64,000 bases of DNA from CAIXSC01 sp046349935 (lineage in GTDB: Bacteria > Planctomycetota > Planctomycetia > Pirellulales > Pirellulaceae): contig JAXMBK010000004.1 in NCBI GenBank assembly GCA_046349935.1, forward strand, positions 496,001 through 560,000, given 5' to 3'. Within the stretch, counting starts at the first letter, position 1. Each line of letters starts with the position of its first letter. A program made the translations under genes and the position numbers. This document shows, one piece after another, positions 50,016 through 59,066 of this stretch. The notes beneath the pieces are model-generated. The model did no database searches. It had not been told where the DNA came from and saw nothing but the letters and a program-made list of their open reading frames with translations.

Positions 50016-52682
50016 ATGAACTTTCGATTCGACAAACTCACGATCAAAGCCCAAGAAGCAGTCGCGGGCGCGCAGACGCTGGCCGGCGAACGCGGACATC
50101 CCGAAATGGATCCGCTCCATTTGCTTGCGACGTTGGTCGACGAGAGCGACGGCGTCGTCCGCCCGCTGCTCGAAAAGATCGGCGTCCCCATTCCGCAGTT
50201 CCAAAAGCTCATCTCCACGGAGCTGGAGCGACGGCCCAAAGTCACCGGCGGTGCGACGCCGCAGCCCAATGCGGCCTGCCGACAAGTGTTCGAGGCGGCG
50301 GCCAAAGAGGCGGCGGCGATGAAGGACGAGTTCATCTCGACCGAGCATTTGTTGTTGGCGCTCGCCAAGATCGATTCCACCGCGCGCAATCTATTGCAAA
50401 TGCACGGCGTCCGCGAGGCCGACATTCGCAGCGCACTGCTCACGGTGCGCGGCTCGGCGCGCGTGACCGATCAGTCCCCCGAGGACAAATACCAGTCGCT
50501 CAAGAAATTCGGCATCGATCTGGTCGAACGCGCGAGCCAGGGGAAATTGGATCCGGTCATCGGCCGTGATCAGGAAATCCGTCGCGTGATTCAAGTCCTC
50601 TCGCGACGGACCAAGAACAATCCGGTATTGATCGGCGAACCGGGCGTCGGCAAGACGGCGATCGCCGAGGGGCTGGCGCTGCGCATCGTCCAGGGAGACG
50701 TACCGCAAAGTCTGAAGGACAAACGCGTCATCTCGCTCGACCTGGGCGCGTTGGTCGCCGGCACGAAGTTTCGCGGCGAGTTCGAAGAGCGACTGAAGGC
50801 CGTGCTGCGCGAAGTTCAGGAAGCGGAAGGCAAGATTGTTCTGTTCATGGATGAATTGCACACGGTCGTGGGCGCGGGCAAAGCCGAGGGAGGCGCCGAC
50901 GCCGCCAACCTGCTCAAACCGGCGCTCGCTCGCGGAGAACTCCGTTGCATCGGCGCCACGACGCTCGACGAGTACCGTCAGCACATCGAGAAGGATGCGG
51001 CGCTGGAACGACGCTTTCAACCGATTTACGTCGGCGAGCCGTCGGTCGAGGATACGCTGACCATTCTGCGCGGCATCAAGGCGCGATACGAAGCGCATCA
51101 CGGCGTGAAGATCCGCGACGGGGCCCTCGTCGCCGCCGCCAAGCTGTCCTCGCGCTACATCACCGACCGCTTTCTGCCGGATAAAGCGATCGACTTGGTC
51201 GATGAAGCGGCCAGCCGGTTGGCGATGGAACTGGAGAGCGTGCCGACGGAGATCGACGAAGTGCAGCGCCGCTTGCGGCAGCTCGAACTGGCCGCTCGAC
51301 AATTGGCCGAGGAGAATGAGGAATCGGCCCGCGATCAGTTGGCGGAGATTGAAAGCGAAATCGCGCAGCAGAAGCAGTTGCTCGCCAGCCTGCGCGAACA
51401 ATGGGAGGCCGAAAAGCTGGGATTGGGAGACGTGCAGAAAGTGCGGCAAGACCTGTCGCGCCTCGACCACGAATTCCTGCAGCTCGAGAAATCGATTAAG
51501 GACAAACAGTCCGCAGGTTCGCTGGTCAGTGAAGTCGAGTACCAGAAGCTCTATGAACTGGATGTGCAGCGACGGCAGCTGCGGAAACGGATCGAAGCGG
51601 AGTCGGAGGCGGACGGCAAGCAGGCGTCGGAACGGCGGCTGCTGCGCCAGGAGGTCACCGAGGACGAGATCGCGACGGTGGTGAGCGCCTGGACGGGCAT
51701 TCCCGTGAACCGCATGCTGGAGACGGAACGAGCCAAGCTGCTGGTGTTGGAAGAGCGGATTCATCAGCGGTTGGTGGGGCAAGACGAGGCGGTGGAGGCG
51801 GTCGCCAATGCCGTGCGACGCAGTCGCAGCGGTTTGCAGGACCCCAATCGACCGATTGGGTCTTTCCTCTTCTTGGGCCCCACTGGCGTCGGCAAGACCG
51901 AACTTTGCAAGGCGTTGGCGGAGGTGATGTTCGACGACGAGCACGCGCTCGTGCGGCTCGACATGAGCGAGTACATGGAGCGGCATACGGTGAGTCGTCT
52001 GATCGGTGCGCCGCCGGGGTACGTGGGTTATGAGGAGGGCGGCAAATTGACGGAGGCGGTGCGTCGCCGCCCCTATTGCGTCATCCTGCTCGACGAAATC
52101 GAGAAGGCGCATCGGGATGTCTTCAATATCCTGCTGCAAGTGCTCGACGACGGTCGGTTGACCGACAACCATGGCAACACCGTCGACTTCACCAATACGA
52201 TCGTGGTGATGACGAGCAACCTGGGCAGTCAGGCGATCCAACAGGTCGCGGCGGACGGCGGCAGCGAAACGGAGATGCGCGAAGCGGTGAACGACGCCTT
52301 ACGCGCGGCGTTTCTGCCCGAGTTTCTCAACCGCATCGATGAAACGCTGATCTTCCACCCGCTGCGTCGGGAACAGATCTCGCGCATCGTGCAGTTCCAG
52401 ATCAAGCGGTTGGTCGACCAGTTGGAAGCTCAAGGCATCAAACTGGAAGTAACTCCCCGTGCGCTGGCTGCTCTGGCGGCGGAAGGGTATGACCCCACCT
52501 ACGGCGCACGGCCGCTGAAACGCGTCATCCAGCAACGCATCCAAAATGTGCTGGCCAGCGAACTCCTGCGTGGAACCGTTAAGGAGGGCGGCGGCATGGT
52601 GGTGGACCATCACGACGATGGCTTCACTTTCGACCCGTCTGAACCGGGGCGGACGCGGGTCGAGCAGGTGGAGACGGAGTGA
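50016..52682 (+). CDS. clpB: ATP-dependent disaggregase ClpB
   Basis: 888-residue Hsp100. It has an N-terminal Clp-N domain (TIKAQEAVAGAQTLAGERGHPEMDPLHLL), first AAA module with Walker A GEPGVGKTAIAEG and Walker B LFMDELHTVVGAG, the coiled-coil middle domain (~400-530; DEVQRRLRQLELAARQLAEE...), second AAA module with GPTGVGKTELCKAL and VILLDEIEKAH, and sensor-2/GAR region YGARPLKRVIQ. The pore tyrosine loops are present. It works with DnaK to pull proteins out of aggregates. ATG 50016 follows a GGAGGG site. Its expression may depend on read-through of the hairpin just upstream. Confidence 0.98.
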   Translation: MNFRFDKLTIKAQEAVAGAQTLAGERGHPEMDPLHLLATLVDESDGVVRPLLEKIGVPIPQFQKLISTELERRPKVTGGATPQPNAACRQVFEAAAKEAAAMKDEFISTEHLLLALAKIDSTARNLLQMHGVREADIRSALLTVRGSARVTDQSPEDKYQSLKKFGIDLVERASQGKLDPVIGRDQEIRRVIQVLSRRTKNNPVLIGEPGVGKTAIAEGLALRIVQGDVPQSLKDKRVISLDLGALVAGTKFRGEFEERLKAVLREVQEAEGKIVLFMDELHTVVGAGKAEGGADAANLLKPALARGELRCIGATTLDEYRQHIEKDAALERRFQPIYVGEPSVEDTLTILRGIKARYEAHHGVKIRDGALVAAAKLSSRYITDRFLPDKAIDLVDEAASRLAMELESVPTEIDEVQRRLRQLELAARQLAEENEESARDQLAEIESEIAQQKQLLASLREQWEAEKLGLGDVQKVRQDLSRLDHEFLQLEKSIKDKQSAGSLVSEVEYQKLYELDVQRRQLRKRIEAESEADGKQASERRLLRQEVTEDEIATVVSAWTGIPVNRMLETERAKLLVLEERIHQRLVGQDEAVEAVANAVRRSRSGLQDPNRPIGSFLFLGPTGVGKTELCKALAEVMFDDEHALVRLDMSEYMERHTVSRLIGAPPGYVGYEEGGKLTEAVRRRPYCVILLDEIEKAHRDVFNILLQVLDDGRLTDNHGNTVDFTNTIVVMTSNLGSQAIQQVAADGGSETEMREAVNDALRAAFLPEFLNRIDETLIFHPLRREQISRIVQFQIKRLVDQLEAQGIKLEVTPRALAALAAEGYDPTYGARPLKRVIQQRIQNVLASELLRGTVKEGGGMVVDHHDDGFTFDPSEPGRTRVEQVETE

Positions 52683-52716
52683 CGCGGGCGTTATGGGGCA
52701 GGTAGACCGGGTTCGC

Positions 52717-52750
52717 GGCCGCCGTAAATCTGGGACGATTTGCGGCGGCC
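52717..52750 (+). other. Strong 14-bp hairpin after clpB
   Basis: GGCCGCCGTAAATC (52717-52730) pairs with GATTTGCGGCGGCC (52737-52750), one T-G pair, 6-base loop. No T-run, so either a factor-dependent end signal or an mRNA-protecting structure for dnaK-clpB. Confidence 0.7.
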
Positions 52751-52858
52751 GGTTCAAGATCTGTCGCCGTCGTTACGATCACTACTACTGGTAAAGTTTG
52801 CGCCATCGATCTAGTCGCGTGGGCGGACGCGCTCGATCACTCAAGGATGAGGTTCACC

Positions 52859-54088
52859 ATGCGTCGGGCGATCACAAGCTGTTTTCTCGCAGGCACTTTG
52901 GTCATTGGCGGCGGCCCCGCTTTCGGCGACGAACCGGCCAGCGGCATGTCGCGATGGTTTCGGAACCCGTTTGCGAAAGCCGCGCCAACGAAGGACGCTC
53001 CCGCGAAGTCGGCTTCCACGGCGACGCCGACGGGGCCGGAAGTGCGCCGCGAGCCCGCCAAGGCAGTTCCGACCGCCAAGTCAGCGCAGCCCATTTCGGC
53101 GCCGAAACGCTTGCAGGCGCCGCCGGTTCGATCAGCCGAGGAACATGAGGCCGCGCCTACCCCGGCGGCCAGTACTCGCCGGTCCGCGCCTTCTGCCGCG
53201 GCCGAAGTCGAATCTCCACGTGCCTCGGGGCTCGTACGGCGCAAGCCAAGTTCCCGAGCGGTGCGCGGCAGTTTGCTGGACGATGAACCGGTCGCGTCCA
53301 GCGCGGCGATAGAAACCAACGACCAAGCAGCCGTCCGCGCGGAGTCGCTGGACGAGTCGCCGACCGCGCCGCCGCGCCGTCGATTCATGCCGCTGGGCCG
53401 CGGGCCTCAGCCGAGTCGCACCGCAGCTCCGGAGACGGCGGGGGAGGCGTTCGAGCCGACGGTGGATCCGCGATTGCCGGCCCCGCCCCCGGATATCGAG
53501 GCGGCGGCGGAAGCGCTGGGCATTGACCGAGTCCCTGATCCGGCGCGGACGTCGCCGGATGAAGCGGCGCCGGTGCGTGCGCCGCTGGTGAATTTCGAAG
53601 AGGTGGCCGAGGCGGTGGCCGACGAAGAGCCGACGCCGCCGACGAGCGTTCCAATGGTGGAGGCTGAGGATGCTCCGACGCGCCCTGCGGACAAGGCGGC
53701 GCGACCCAGCTTGCTCCCTTGGCGTCCGTCATTCTTCGGGAAGCCGACGGCGCCGAAAACCGAAACGCCCGCCGTGGAAACTGAGCCGGTTGCGGCGGAA
53801 GAAGCACCGCGAACGCCGGCTCGCAGCAGCAAATCGGGACGTCGCCCGTCGCCGGCTCGCCCCAATGCGGCTCAGCCCGAACTACAACTGGATGCGGGCG
53901 AGTTAGAAGAAGTGCAGGTGATCGGCGACCAACCGCCCGCCGAGTCAGAACCGGCACGTGCGCCCAAGCCGACGCCCCGACCGCGGACGGTGGAGGTGGA
54001 ACAGCCGAGCGAACGTCCGGCGACGGCCGCCGCCGAACGTCCCTCGTTGTCGCAGCGCTTCAAGGGTTGGTGGGGAGTCAAAAAGTAG
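52859..54088 (+). CDS. Secreted disordered Pro/Ala/Glu-rich protein
   Basis: 409 residues. The signal peptide RRAITSCFLAGTLVIGGGPAFG is followed by low-complexity sequence rich in Pro, Ala, Arg and Glu, without a recognisable fold. Two short motifs recur: SRWFRNPF near the start and RFKGWWGVKK at the very end, which could be docking ends. ATG 52859 is preferred over ATG 52847 because the GAGG ribosome site lies between the two. Probably an envelope protein; function unknown. Confidence 0.65.
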   Translation: MRRAITSCFLAGTLVIGGGPAFGDEPASGMSRWFRNPFAKAAPTKDAPAKSASTATPTGPEVRREPAKAVPTAKSAQPISAPKRLQAPPVRSAEEHEAAPTPAASTRRSAPSAAAEVESPRASGLVRRKPSSRAVRGSLLDDEPVASSAAIETNDQAAVRAESLDESPTAPPRRRFMPLGRGPQPSRTAAPETAGEAFEPTVDPRLPAPPPDIEAAAEALGIDRVPDPARTSPDEAAPVRAPLVNFEEVAEAVADEEPTPPTSVPMVEAEDAPTRPADKAARPSLLPWRPSFFGKPTAPKTETPAVETEPVAAEEAPRTPARSSKSGRRPSPARPNAAQPELQLDAGELEEVQVIGDQPPAESEPARAPKPTPRPRTVEVEQPSERPATAAAERPSLSQRFKGWWGVKK

Positions 54089-54141
54089 TCGATCCGCGGC
54101 TCGTCTTGCTTAATCCCTGCGGGGCTGAGTAACCTACGGGC

Positions 54142-54744
54142 ATGAACAACGGAAGTTCGCACGGGTCGGTGACTCGCATCTATCACGACTTGCAGACCGG
54201 CGACCAAGACGCAGCCAGGCAATTATGGCTGCGTTTTTTCGCGCGCACGGTTGCTTTGGCGCGTCGTCGGCTGGAGGGCGTGCCGCGGCAAGTACGCGAC
54301 GAAGAGGACGTCGCGCTGAGCGCTTTTGAGAGTTTATGTCGTGGTGCGGCGCACGGGCGGTTTCCAGCCGTTATGGATCGCGAGAGTCTCTGGCGGCTGC
54401 TGGTCACGATCACGGCGCGGAAGGCGAGCGACGAGGCGGCGTACCAGCGGCGCGGCAAGCGTGATGCAAGACGCGAGCTTCATGCGGCGCCGAGCGACGA
54501 TGGCGGCAGCGACTTGATGGCGCGGCTGGTCTCGCACGAACCTTCGCCGTCGATGACGGCGCAATTGACCGAAGAGGTCGCTCGACTTCTCGACGCCCTT
54601 CCCGCCGGCGATTTGCGCGAGATTGCGCTGCTCAAGATGGAAGGCTACACGAATGCCGAAATCGCTCATAAGCTCGATCGCGGTCTAGCGACCGTCGCCC
54701 GCAAGCTCCAGACGATTCGTGCGCTATGGAGCGAATGGACATGA
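54142..54744 (+). CDS. ECF-type sigma factor (planctomycete subfamily)
   Basis: 200-residue RNA polymerase sigma factor of the Sigma70_ECF group. Region 2: ARQLWLRFFARTVALARRRL and RDEEDVALSAFESL (core and -10 binding). Region 4: LPAGDLREIALLKMEGYTNAEIAHKLDRGLATVARKLQTIRALW, a helix-turn-helix for the -35 box. No anti-sigma gene is present; instead its stop overlaps the start of a Ser/Thr kinase gene, the arrangement of ECF groups thought to be controlled by phosphorylation. ATG 54142. Confidence 0.93.
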   Translation: MNNGSSHGSVTRIYHDLQTGDQDAARQLWLRFFARTVALARRRLEGVPRQVRDEEDVALSAFESLCRGAAHGRFPAVMDRESLWRLLVTITARKASDEAAYQRRGKRDARRELHAAPSDDGGSDLMARLVSHEPSPSMTAQLTEEVARLLDALPAGDLREIALLKMEGYTNAEIAHKLDRGLATVARKLQTIRALWSEWT

Positions 54745-57662
54745 GTACAACGCCGGCCGACCGCTTGCCGGCCGACGCTCTGTTGCAGCTCGAAGAGATC
54801 TGTGATCGATTCGAGTCGGCGTGGCGCCGGGGCAAGCCTTGCGACATCGGTCGATTGTTGGACGATTTCACGGGGCCTCTCCGCTCGAGACTTGCGTTCG
54901 AATTGGCGGCCGTGGAGATCGAGTACCGGCGCCGGGCGGGAGAACAGCCGACAGCGGACGAATATCGAGGCCGCCTGAGCCTGTCGGACCGCGAGCTCGC
55001 GCGCCTTTGGCCCGCCGCGGCGAACGAGGACGATCGGTTTGAACTGCGAGAGCGGCTCGGCGCGGGGGCGTTTGGCACGGTTTGGCGGGCCTGGGACCGA
55101 AAACTGAGTCGCGACGTGGCACTCAAGATGGCGCACCGGACGCTCGTCGATGCGCCCGACAAATTCCTTCGCGAAGCGCGCGCGACGGCTCGGCTGCAGC
55201 ATCCCCACATCGTCCGCGTCCTGGATGTCGGCGAAACGGCGGAGGGCTTGTTCATCGTGCGCGAGTTCGTCGCGGGGCGCACGCTCAGCGAATTGTTGCG
55301 GTGCGAGCGGGTCGAGGCGGCACGCGCTGTTGAGTGGTGTCGACGCTTGGCCGATGCGCTCGACTATATCCATGCCAAAGGGTGCATTCACCGCGACTTA
55401 AAGCCGCAAAACGTCCTCATCGACGAACAGGATCGGCCTTTTCTGTGCGACTTTGGGTTGGCCAAGAGCAACGTAACGGCCGCCGTCACGCAGACGCGCA
55501 CGGGCGACGTCTTGGGAACGCCCGCCTACATGGCGCCCGAACAGGCGCGAGGCGAAAGCCATCTCGTTGATCCGCGCTCTGACATCTATTCGCTTGGCGT
55601 CATCCTGTATCAGTTGCTCACGGGCGAACTCCCCTTCCGCGGATCATTCGAGCGAATCCTCATCCAAGTTCTGCGAGATGAACCGCCGCGCCCGACGCAG
55701 CTCAATCCCAAAATTCCCATCGATCTGGCAACGATTTGCCTGAAGTGCCTGGAGAAAGAACCCGAGTCGCGATATGCGTCAGCGCGGGCGTTGGCCGACG
55801 ATTTGGAGCGGTATGCAGAAGGGCGGCCCGTGGCGGCGCGCCCGCTGGGGACGGCGCGCCGCGCTTTACGCTGGTCGCGACGCAATCCGGCGCTCGCCGC
55901 CGCATGGGCGGCCTGCGCGGCCTTAGGCGGCGCTCTGGTCGTGGGCGGCGTCGTGAGCTATCTCAACCTGGCCGACTCATGGCGCGCCGAACGCATATTG
56001 CGGCAACAGGCCGAGGTCGCGCGCGAACAGGCGGAACAGCAGGCCGAACGGGCGCGGGTTGAGTCGCGCATCAGCGATCAAGTCACTCGCTTCATGGAGA
56101 CCGTCTTCGCCACTTCCGATCCGATCGGGCGACGCATGGCCGGCGGTTCCCTGCCCGCCGGCGAGCACGTAACGGCTCGCCAATTGCTCGACCACGCTGC
56201 ATCGCGCATCGACAGCGAATTGGGCGGGCAACCGCGAGTGCAGGCGCGGCTCTTCGATACCTTGGGAGACGTGTATCGCAGCCTTGGTTTGTTTGAGGAA
56301 GCGGAGAAGTTATTCACGCGCGCCGCGTTGTGTTTCGACGAATCGGCCGCCGCCGACGCGCACTCGCTGTCGGCGGTCGATCGGGCGACGCACGCCCTGC
56401 GACTTGGACGCTTGCGACAAGCCCAGGGCAGGTATGCCGAGGCGGAGGAGTTGTATCGAGACGCGGCGCGGGAACACGCGTTGCTTTTCGGCGCCGACTC
56501 CTTGGAGTCCGCGGAAGTCAGCTTCCATCGCGGCTTAGCGGAGCTCGAACAACGTCGTCCATTCGTCGCTCAGCCGTACTTCGAGTCGACGCTGCGCATT
56601 CGTCGAAAGTTGTTGGACGACTCCGATCGACAAGTGCTGCTGGCTCAACTGGCGCTCTGGCAGTGTCGCACAGAGCCGTACGGAGATTGGTCAGCGCTGG
56701 ACTTGTCCTCGTTTAAGATGTCGGAGTTCTCGTCATGGGGCAGCGAGCGTACGGCCGCCGCCGCGCAAGCCGGCCTGCGCCTGTTGCTCGCGCGCCGCGC
56801 TCACGACGCTCCCGCCGCGCGGCGCGCCTATCAGCAGTTGCTTGATCTGGCGCGGCAAGAACTGGGCGGCAATCATCCGCTGCTGGGGTTGTTGTTGGGA
56901 GATTACGCCGATTTCTTGTATCAGGAGGGGGATTTCCGTTCGGCGGAACCCGTGATTCGCGAGGCGATCGAGATTGGACGTCGGTTGGCGCCTCGACACC
57001 CGCGCGTCCGCGATGCGCTCGCGCAATTCGGTTATGAGTCGATGATGGCTGGTCGGTACGAAGAGGCGTATCGGATGCTTCAAGATGCGTTGGCCTGCGA
57101 GTTCGACGACGGCGAGCGACGCAATCGGGCGATGTACGATGCGGCGTGCGCAGCGTTGGCCTTGGAGAAGTTAGACGAGGCGCACGCGTGGTCCGACCGC
57201 GTGATGCAGGCGGCCGTCGACTCGCCGGCGCCCGAGCGAGTTTGGTACGGATACCTCCATGCCAGGTTGCTGGAGAAGCGAGGCGAACGCGAAGCGGCTC
57301 AGCGCCAAGACCAAGCCAATCAAGAGCTGCTTAACCAGATCGATTGGCGCGACTTGCCGCCTTATTGGCAGCATCGGATGTCGACCATTGCGGCGCAAGC
57401 GGGGCGTTATGCGGAGGCGGAGGAAATGGCGCGAGCGTCGCTGCAGGGGGAGATCGCAAGTCGTCCCGCAGACCACCCTCGCGTCGCCGAAAAGCTGGTC
57501 GCCGTCGCCAGGTACTGCGATCGACAACAACGGCCCGGCGAAGCCCTGCCGTTGCTCGAACAGGCCTACGCGATCCAGACGAAGCAACTTCCGTCGGATG
57601 ACCGCCGCACGCTCGACACGCGGCGGTTGATCGAGGATCTACAACGGCGCGTCGGCGAGTGA
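54741..57662 (+). CDS. Ser/Thr protein kinase with TPR region
   Basis: 973 residues. A ~100-residue N-terminal region is followed by the kinase domain (~100-365): LGAGAFGTVWRAWD, Lys in VALKMAH, CIHRDLKPQNVLI, DFGLAKS and GTPAYMAPEQARGE. One membrane helix near 400 (AWAACAALGGALVVGGVVSYL) and a long TPR-rich C-terminal region follow (e.g. LGDVYRSLGLFEEAEKLFTRAAL; LRQAQGRYAEAEELYRDAA; MMAGRYEEAYRMLQDAL). ATG 54741 overlaps the sigma-factor stop (ATGA); two nearby ATGs (54726, 54735) are alternatives. It very likely regulates the coupled sigma factor in response to an envelope or protein-protein signal sensed by the TPRs. Confidence 0.93.
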   Translation: MSTTPADRLPADALLQLEEICDRFESAWRRGKPCDIGRLLDDFTGPLRSRLAFELAAVEIEYRRRAGEQPTADEYRGRLSLSDRELARLWPAAANEDDRFELRERLGAGAFGTVWRAWDRKLSRDVALKMAHRTLVDAPDKFLREARATARLQHPHIVRVLDVGETAEGLFIVREFVAGRTLSELLRCERVEAARAVEWCRRLADALDYIHAKGCIHRDLKPQNVLIDEQDRPFLCDFGLAKSNVTAAVTQTRTGDVLGTPAYMAPEQARGESHLVDPRSDIYSLGVILYQLLTGELPFRGSFERILIQVLRDEPPRPTQLNPKIPIDLATICLKCLEKEPESRYASARALADDLERYAEGRPVAARPLGTARRALRWSRRNPALAAAWAACAALGGALVVGGVVSYLNLADSWRAERILRQQAEVAREQAEQQAERARVESRISDQVTRFMETVFATSDPIGRRMAGGSLPAGEHVTARQLLDHAASRIDSELGGQPRVQARLFDTLGDVYRSLGLFEEAEKLFTRAALCFDESAAADAHSLSAVDRATHALRLGRLRQAQGRYAEAEELYRDAAREHALLFGADSLESAEVSFHRGLAELEQRRPFVAQPYFESTLRIRRKLLDDSDRQVLLAQLALWQCRTEPYGDWSALDLSSFKMSEFSSWGSERTAAAAQAGLRLLLARRAHDAPAARRAYQQLLDLARQELGGNHPLLGLLLGDYADFLYQEGDFRSAEPVIREAIEIGRRLAPRHPRVRDALAQFGYESMMAGRYEEAYRMLQDALACEFDDGERRNRAMYDAACAALALEKLDEAHAWSDRVMQAAVDSPAPERVWYGYLHARLLEKRGEREAAQRQDQANQELLNQIDWRDLPPYWQHRMSTIAAQAGRYAEAEEMARASLQGEIASRPADHPRVAEKLVAVARYCDRQQRPGEALPLLEQAYAIQTKQLPSDDRRTLDTRRLIEDLQRRVGE

Positions 57663-57674
57663 ACTCGCGAAAGT

Positions 57675-59048
57675 TCAGCGAAAGACATGCGCCAGCAGCA
57701 GCTCGGCGACGTCGGTCGGCGCCACTCGGTCGCCAGTCAGCAAGTTTTTTTCCGAGGTGGCGAATAGCGGCGCTTCTTCGGGGGCGGCGGCAGGCAATCC
57801 ATGGGAGCCGCGAACCATGTCGGCGTAATCGGGGATGACGTCGAGCAAAGGGCGAAAGCCCAGTTTGCGACGGGCGAGCGTCGCGGCGATCTTGAGTTTC
57901 GGGAAACGCAGACGCGGGTCCAGGAACAGTTCGGCCGGATCGTAGCCCGGCTTGCGGTGGATGTCGACGGTCCTCGCAAAGTCGGGCTCGCGCGCGTCAT
58001 CGAGCCAATAGTAGTACGTGAACCACGCATCCGGTTCCGCCAACACCACGAGCTCGCCGGCGCGGGGATGGTCGAGGTGCAATTCCTGACGTTCGTCGGG
58101 ACCGTAAACGCGAGCGACGCCGGGGACGCTGGCCAGCTTGCGTTGCACTTCCGCCAGCCGCTCGGGACGATTCACATAGACATGGGCTACCTGGTGATCG
58201 GCGACGGCGAACGCGTCGCTGGCGCCCGCATCAAGCAGCTCGCGTCCCAGTTCCGTGCGGACTCGCAACCAACCCGCCTCGCGCAACACGCGGTTCAAGT
58301 GCACAGGGCGCGAGACGGCCGTGATGCCGTATTCGCTCAGCAACACGACCCGCGTGTTGCGACGCTCGAAGAAGTCGAGCAGTTGACCGACGACGGCGTC
58401 GACTTCTTGCAAATCGGCGGCGACTTGGGAGAGGTCGGGGCCGAAGCGTTGCAGGCCGTAGTCGAGATGCGGCAGATAGACCAGCGTGATGCGCGGCGAG
58501 TGTCGTTCGACGACGCGACGGGCCGAGTCGGCGATCCATTGCGTCGAGGCGATCGTGGTAGCCGGCCCCCAGAATTGAAACAGGGGAAATGCACCGAGTT
58601 CAGATTGGAGTGAATCGCGAAGCCGTTCGGGGAACGTGTAGACGTCGGGCAATTTGCGACCGTCGCTGGGGTACATGGGGCGCGGCGTCACGCTGAAGTC
58701 GACCGACGAGTACATGTTGTACCACCAGAATAAATTCGCGGTGGTGCAAGCCGGATCGCGGCGGCGAGCGACGTCCCAGAGTTTTTCGCCGGCGACCAGT
58801 TTGTTGGATTGACGCCAGAAGCGGACTTCGCAATCGTCGCGAAAGTACCAGCCATTGCCGACCACGCCGTGCTCCGACGGCCAGCGTCCCGTCAGGTAGG
58901 TGGACTGCACCGAGCAGGTGACGGCGGGGACGACGGCGTCGATCGTCGCGCAGCGACCGCGTCGGATGAATTCGGCGATGCGCGGCGTCTGCGGACCGAT
59001 GAGTCCTGGAGTCAAACCGACGACGTTGAGTACGGCGAGAGATGGCAT
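57675..59048 (-). CDS. Type I phosphodiesterase/alkaline-phosphatase-like protein with altered metal site
   Basis: 457 residues of the nucleotide pyrophosphatase/phosphodiesterase fold. The nucleophile region VPAVTCSVQSTYLTGRWPSEHGVVGNGWYF is well kept. Expected metal ligands are not: the N-terminal S-x-D-G motif reads NVVGL; the D-x3-H motif reads LDYGLQRFGP (Asp kept, His to Gln); the D-H-G motif reads SEYGI. Relatives with the same look are known among proteins linked to ebo-type clusters (memory, not checked). It lies 18 bp after the HtrA gene on the same strand. Catalysis as in known enzymes is doubtful. Confidence 0.8.
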   Translation of the reverse strand: MPSLAVLNVVGLTPGLIGPQTPRIAEFIRRGRCATIDAVVPAVTCSVQSTYLTGRWPSEHGVVGNGWYFRDDCEVRFWRQSNKLVAGEKLWDVARRRDPACTTANLFWWYNMYSSVDFSVTPRPMYPSDGRKLPDVYTFPERLRDSLQSELGAFPLFQFWGPATTIASTQWIADSARRVVERHSPRITLVYLPHLDYGLQRFGPDLSQVAADLQEVDAVVGQLLDFFERRNTRVVLLSEYGITAVSRPVHLNRVLREAGWLRVRTELGRELLDAGASDAFAVADHQVAHVYVNRPERLAEVQRKLASVPGVARVYGPDERQELHLDHPRAGELVVLAEPDAWFTYYYWLDDAREPDFARTVDIHRKPGYDPAELFLDPRLRFPKLKIAATLARRKLGFRPLLDVIPDYADMVRGSHGLPAAAPEEAPLFATSEKNLLTGDRVAPTDVAELLLAHVFR

Positions 59049-59066
59049 AGGAGCAAGATAGTCGGC

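Noticed and set aside
50391..52241. 616-codon open frame on the minus strand
   Set aside because: Antisense to clpB, which has every expected motif.
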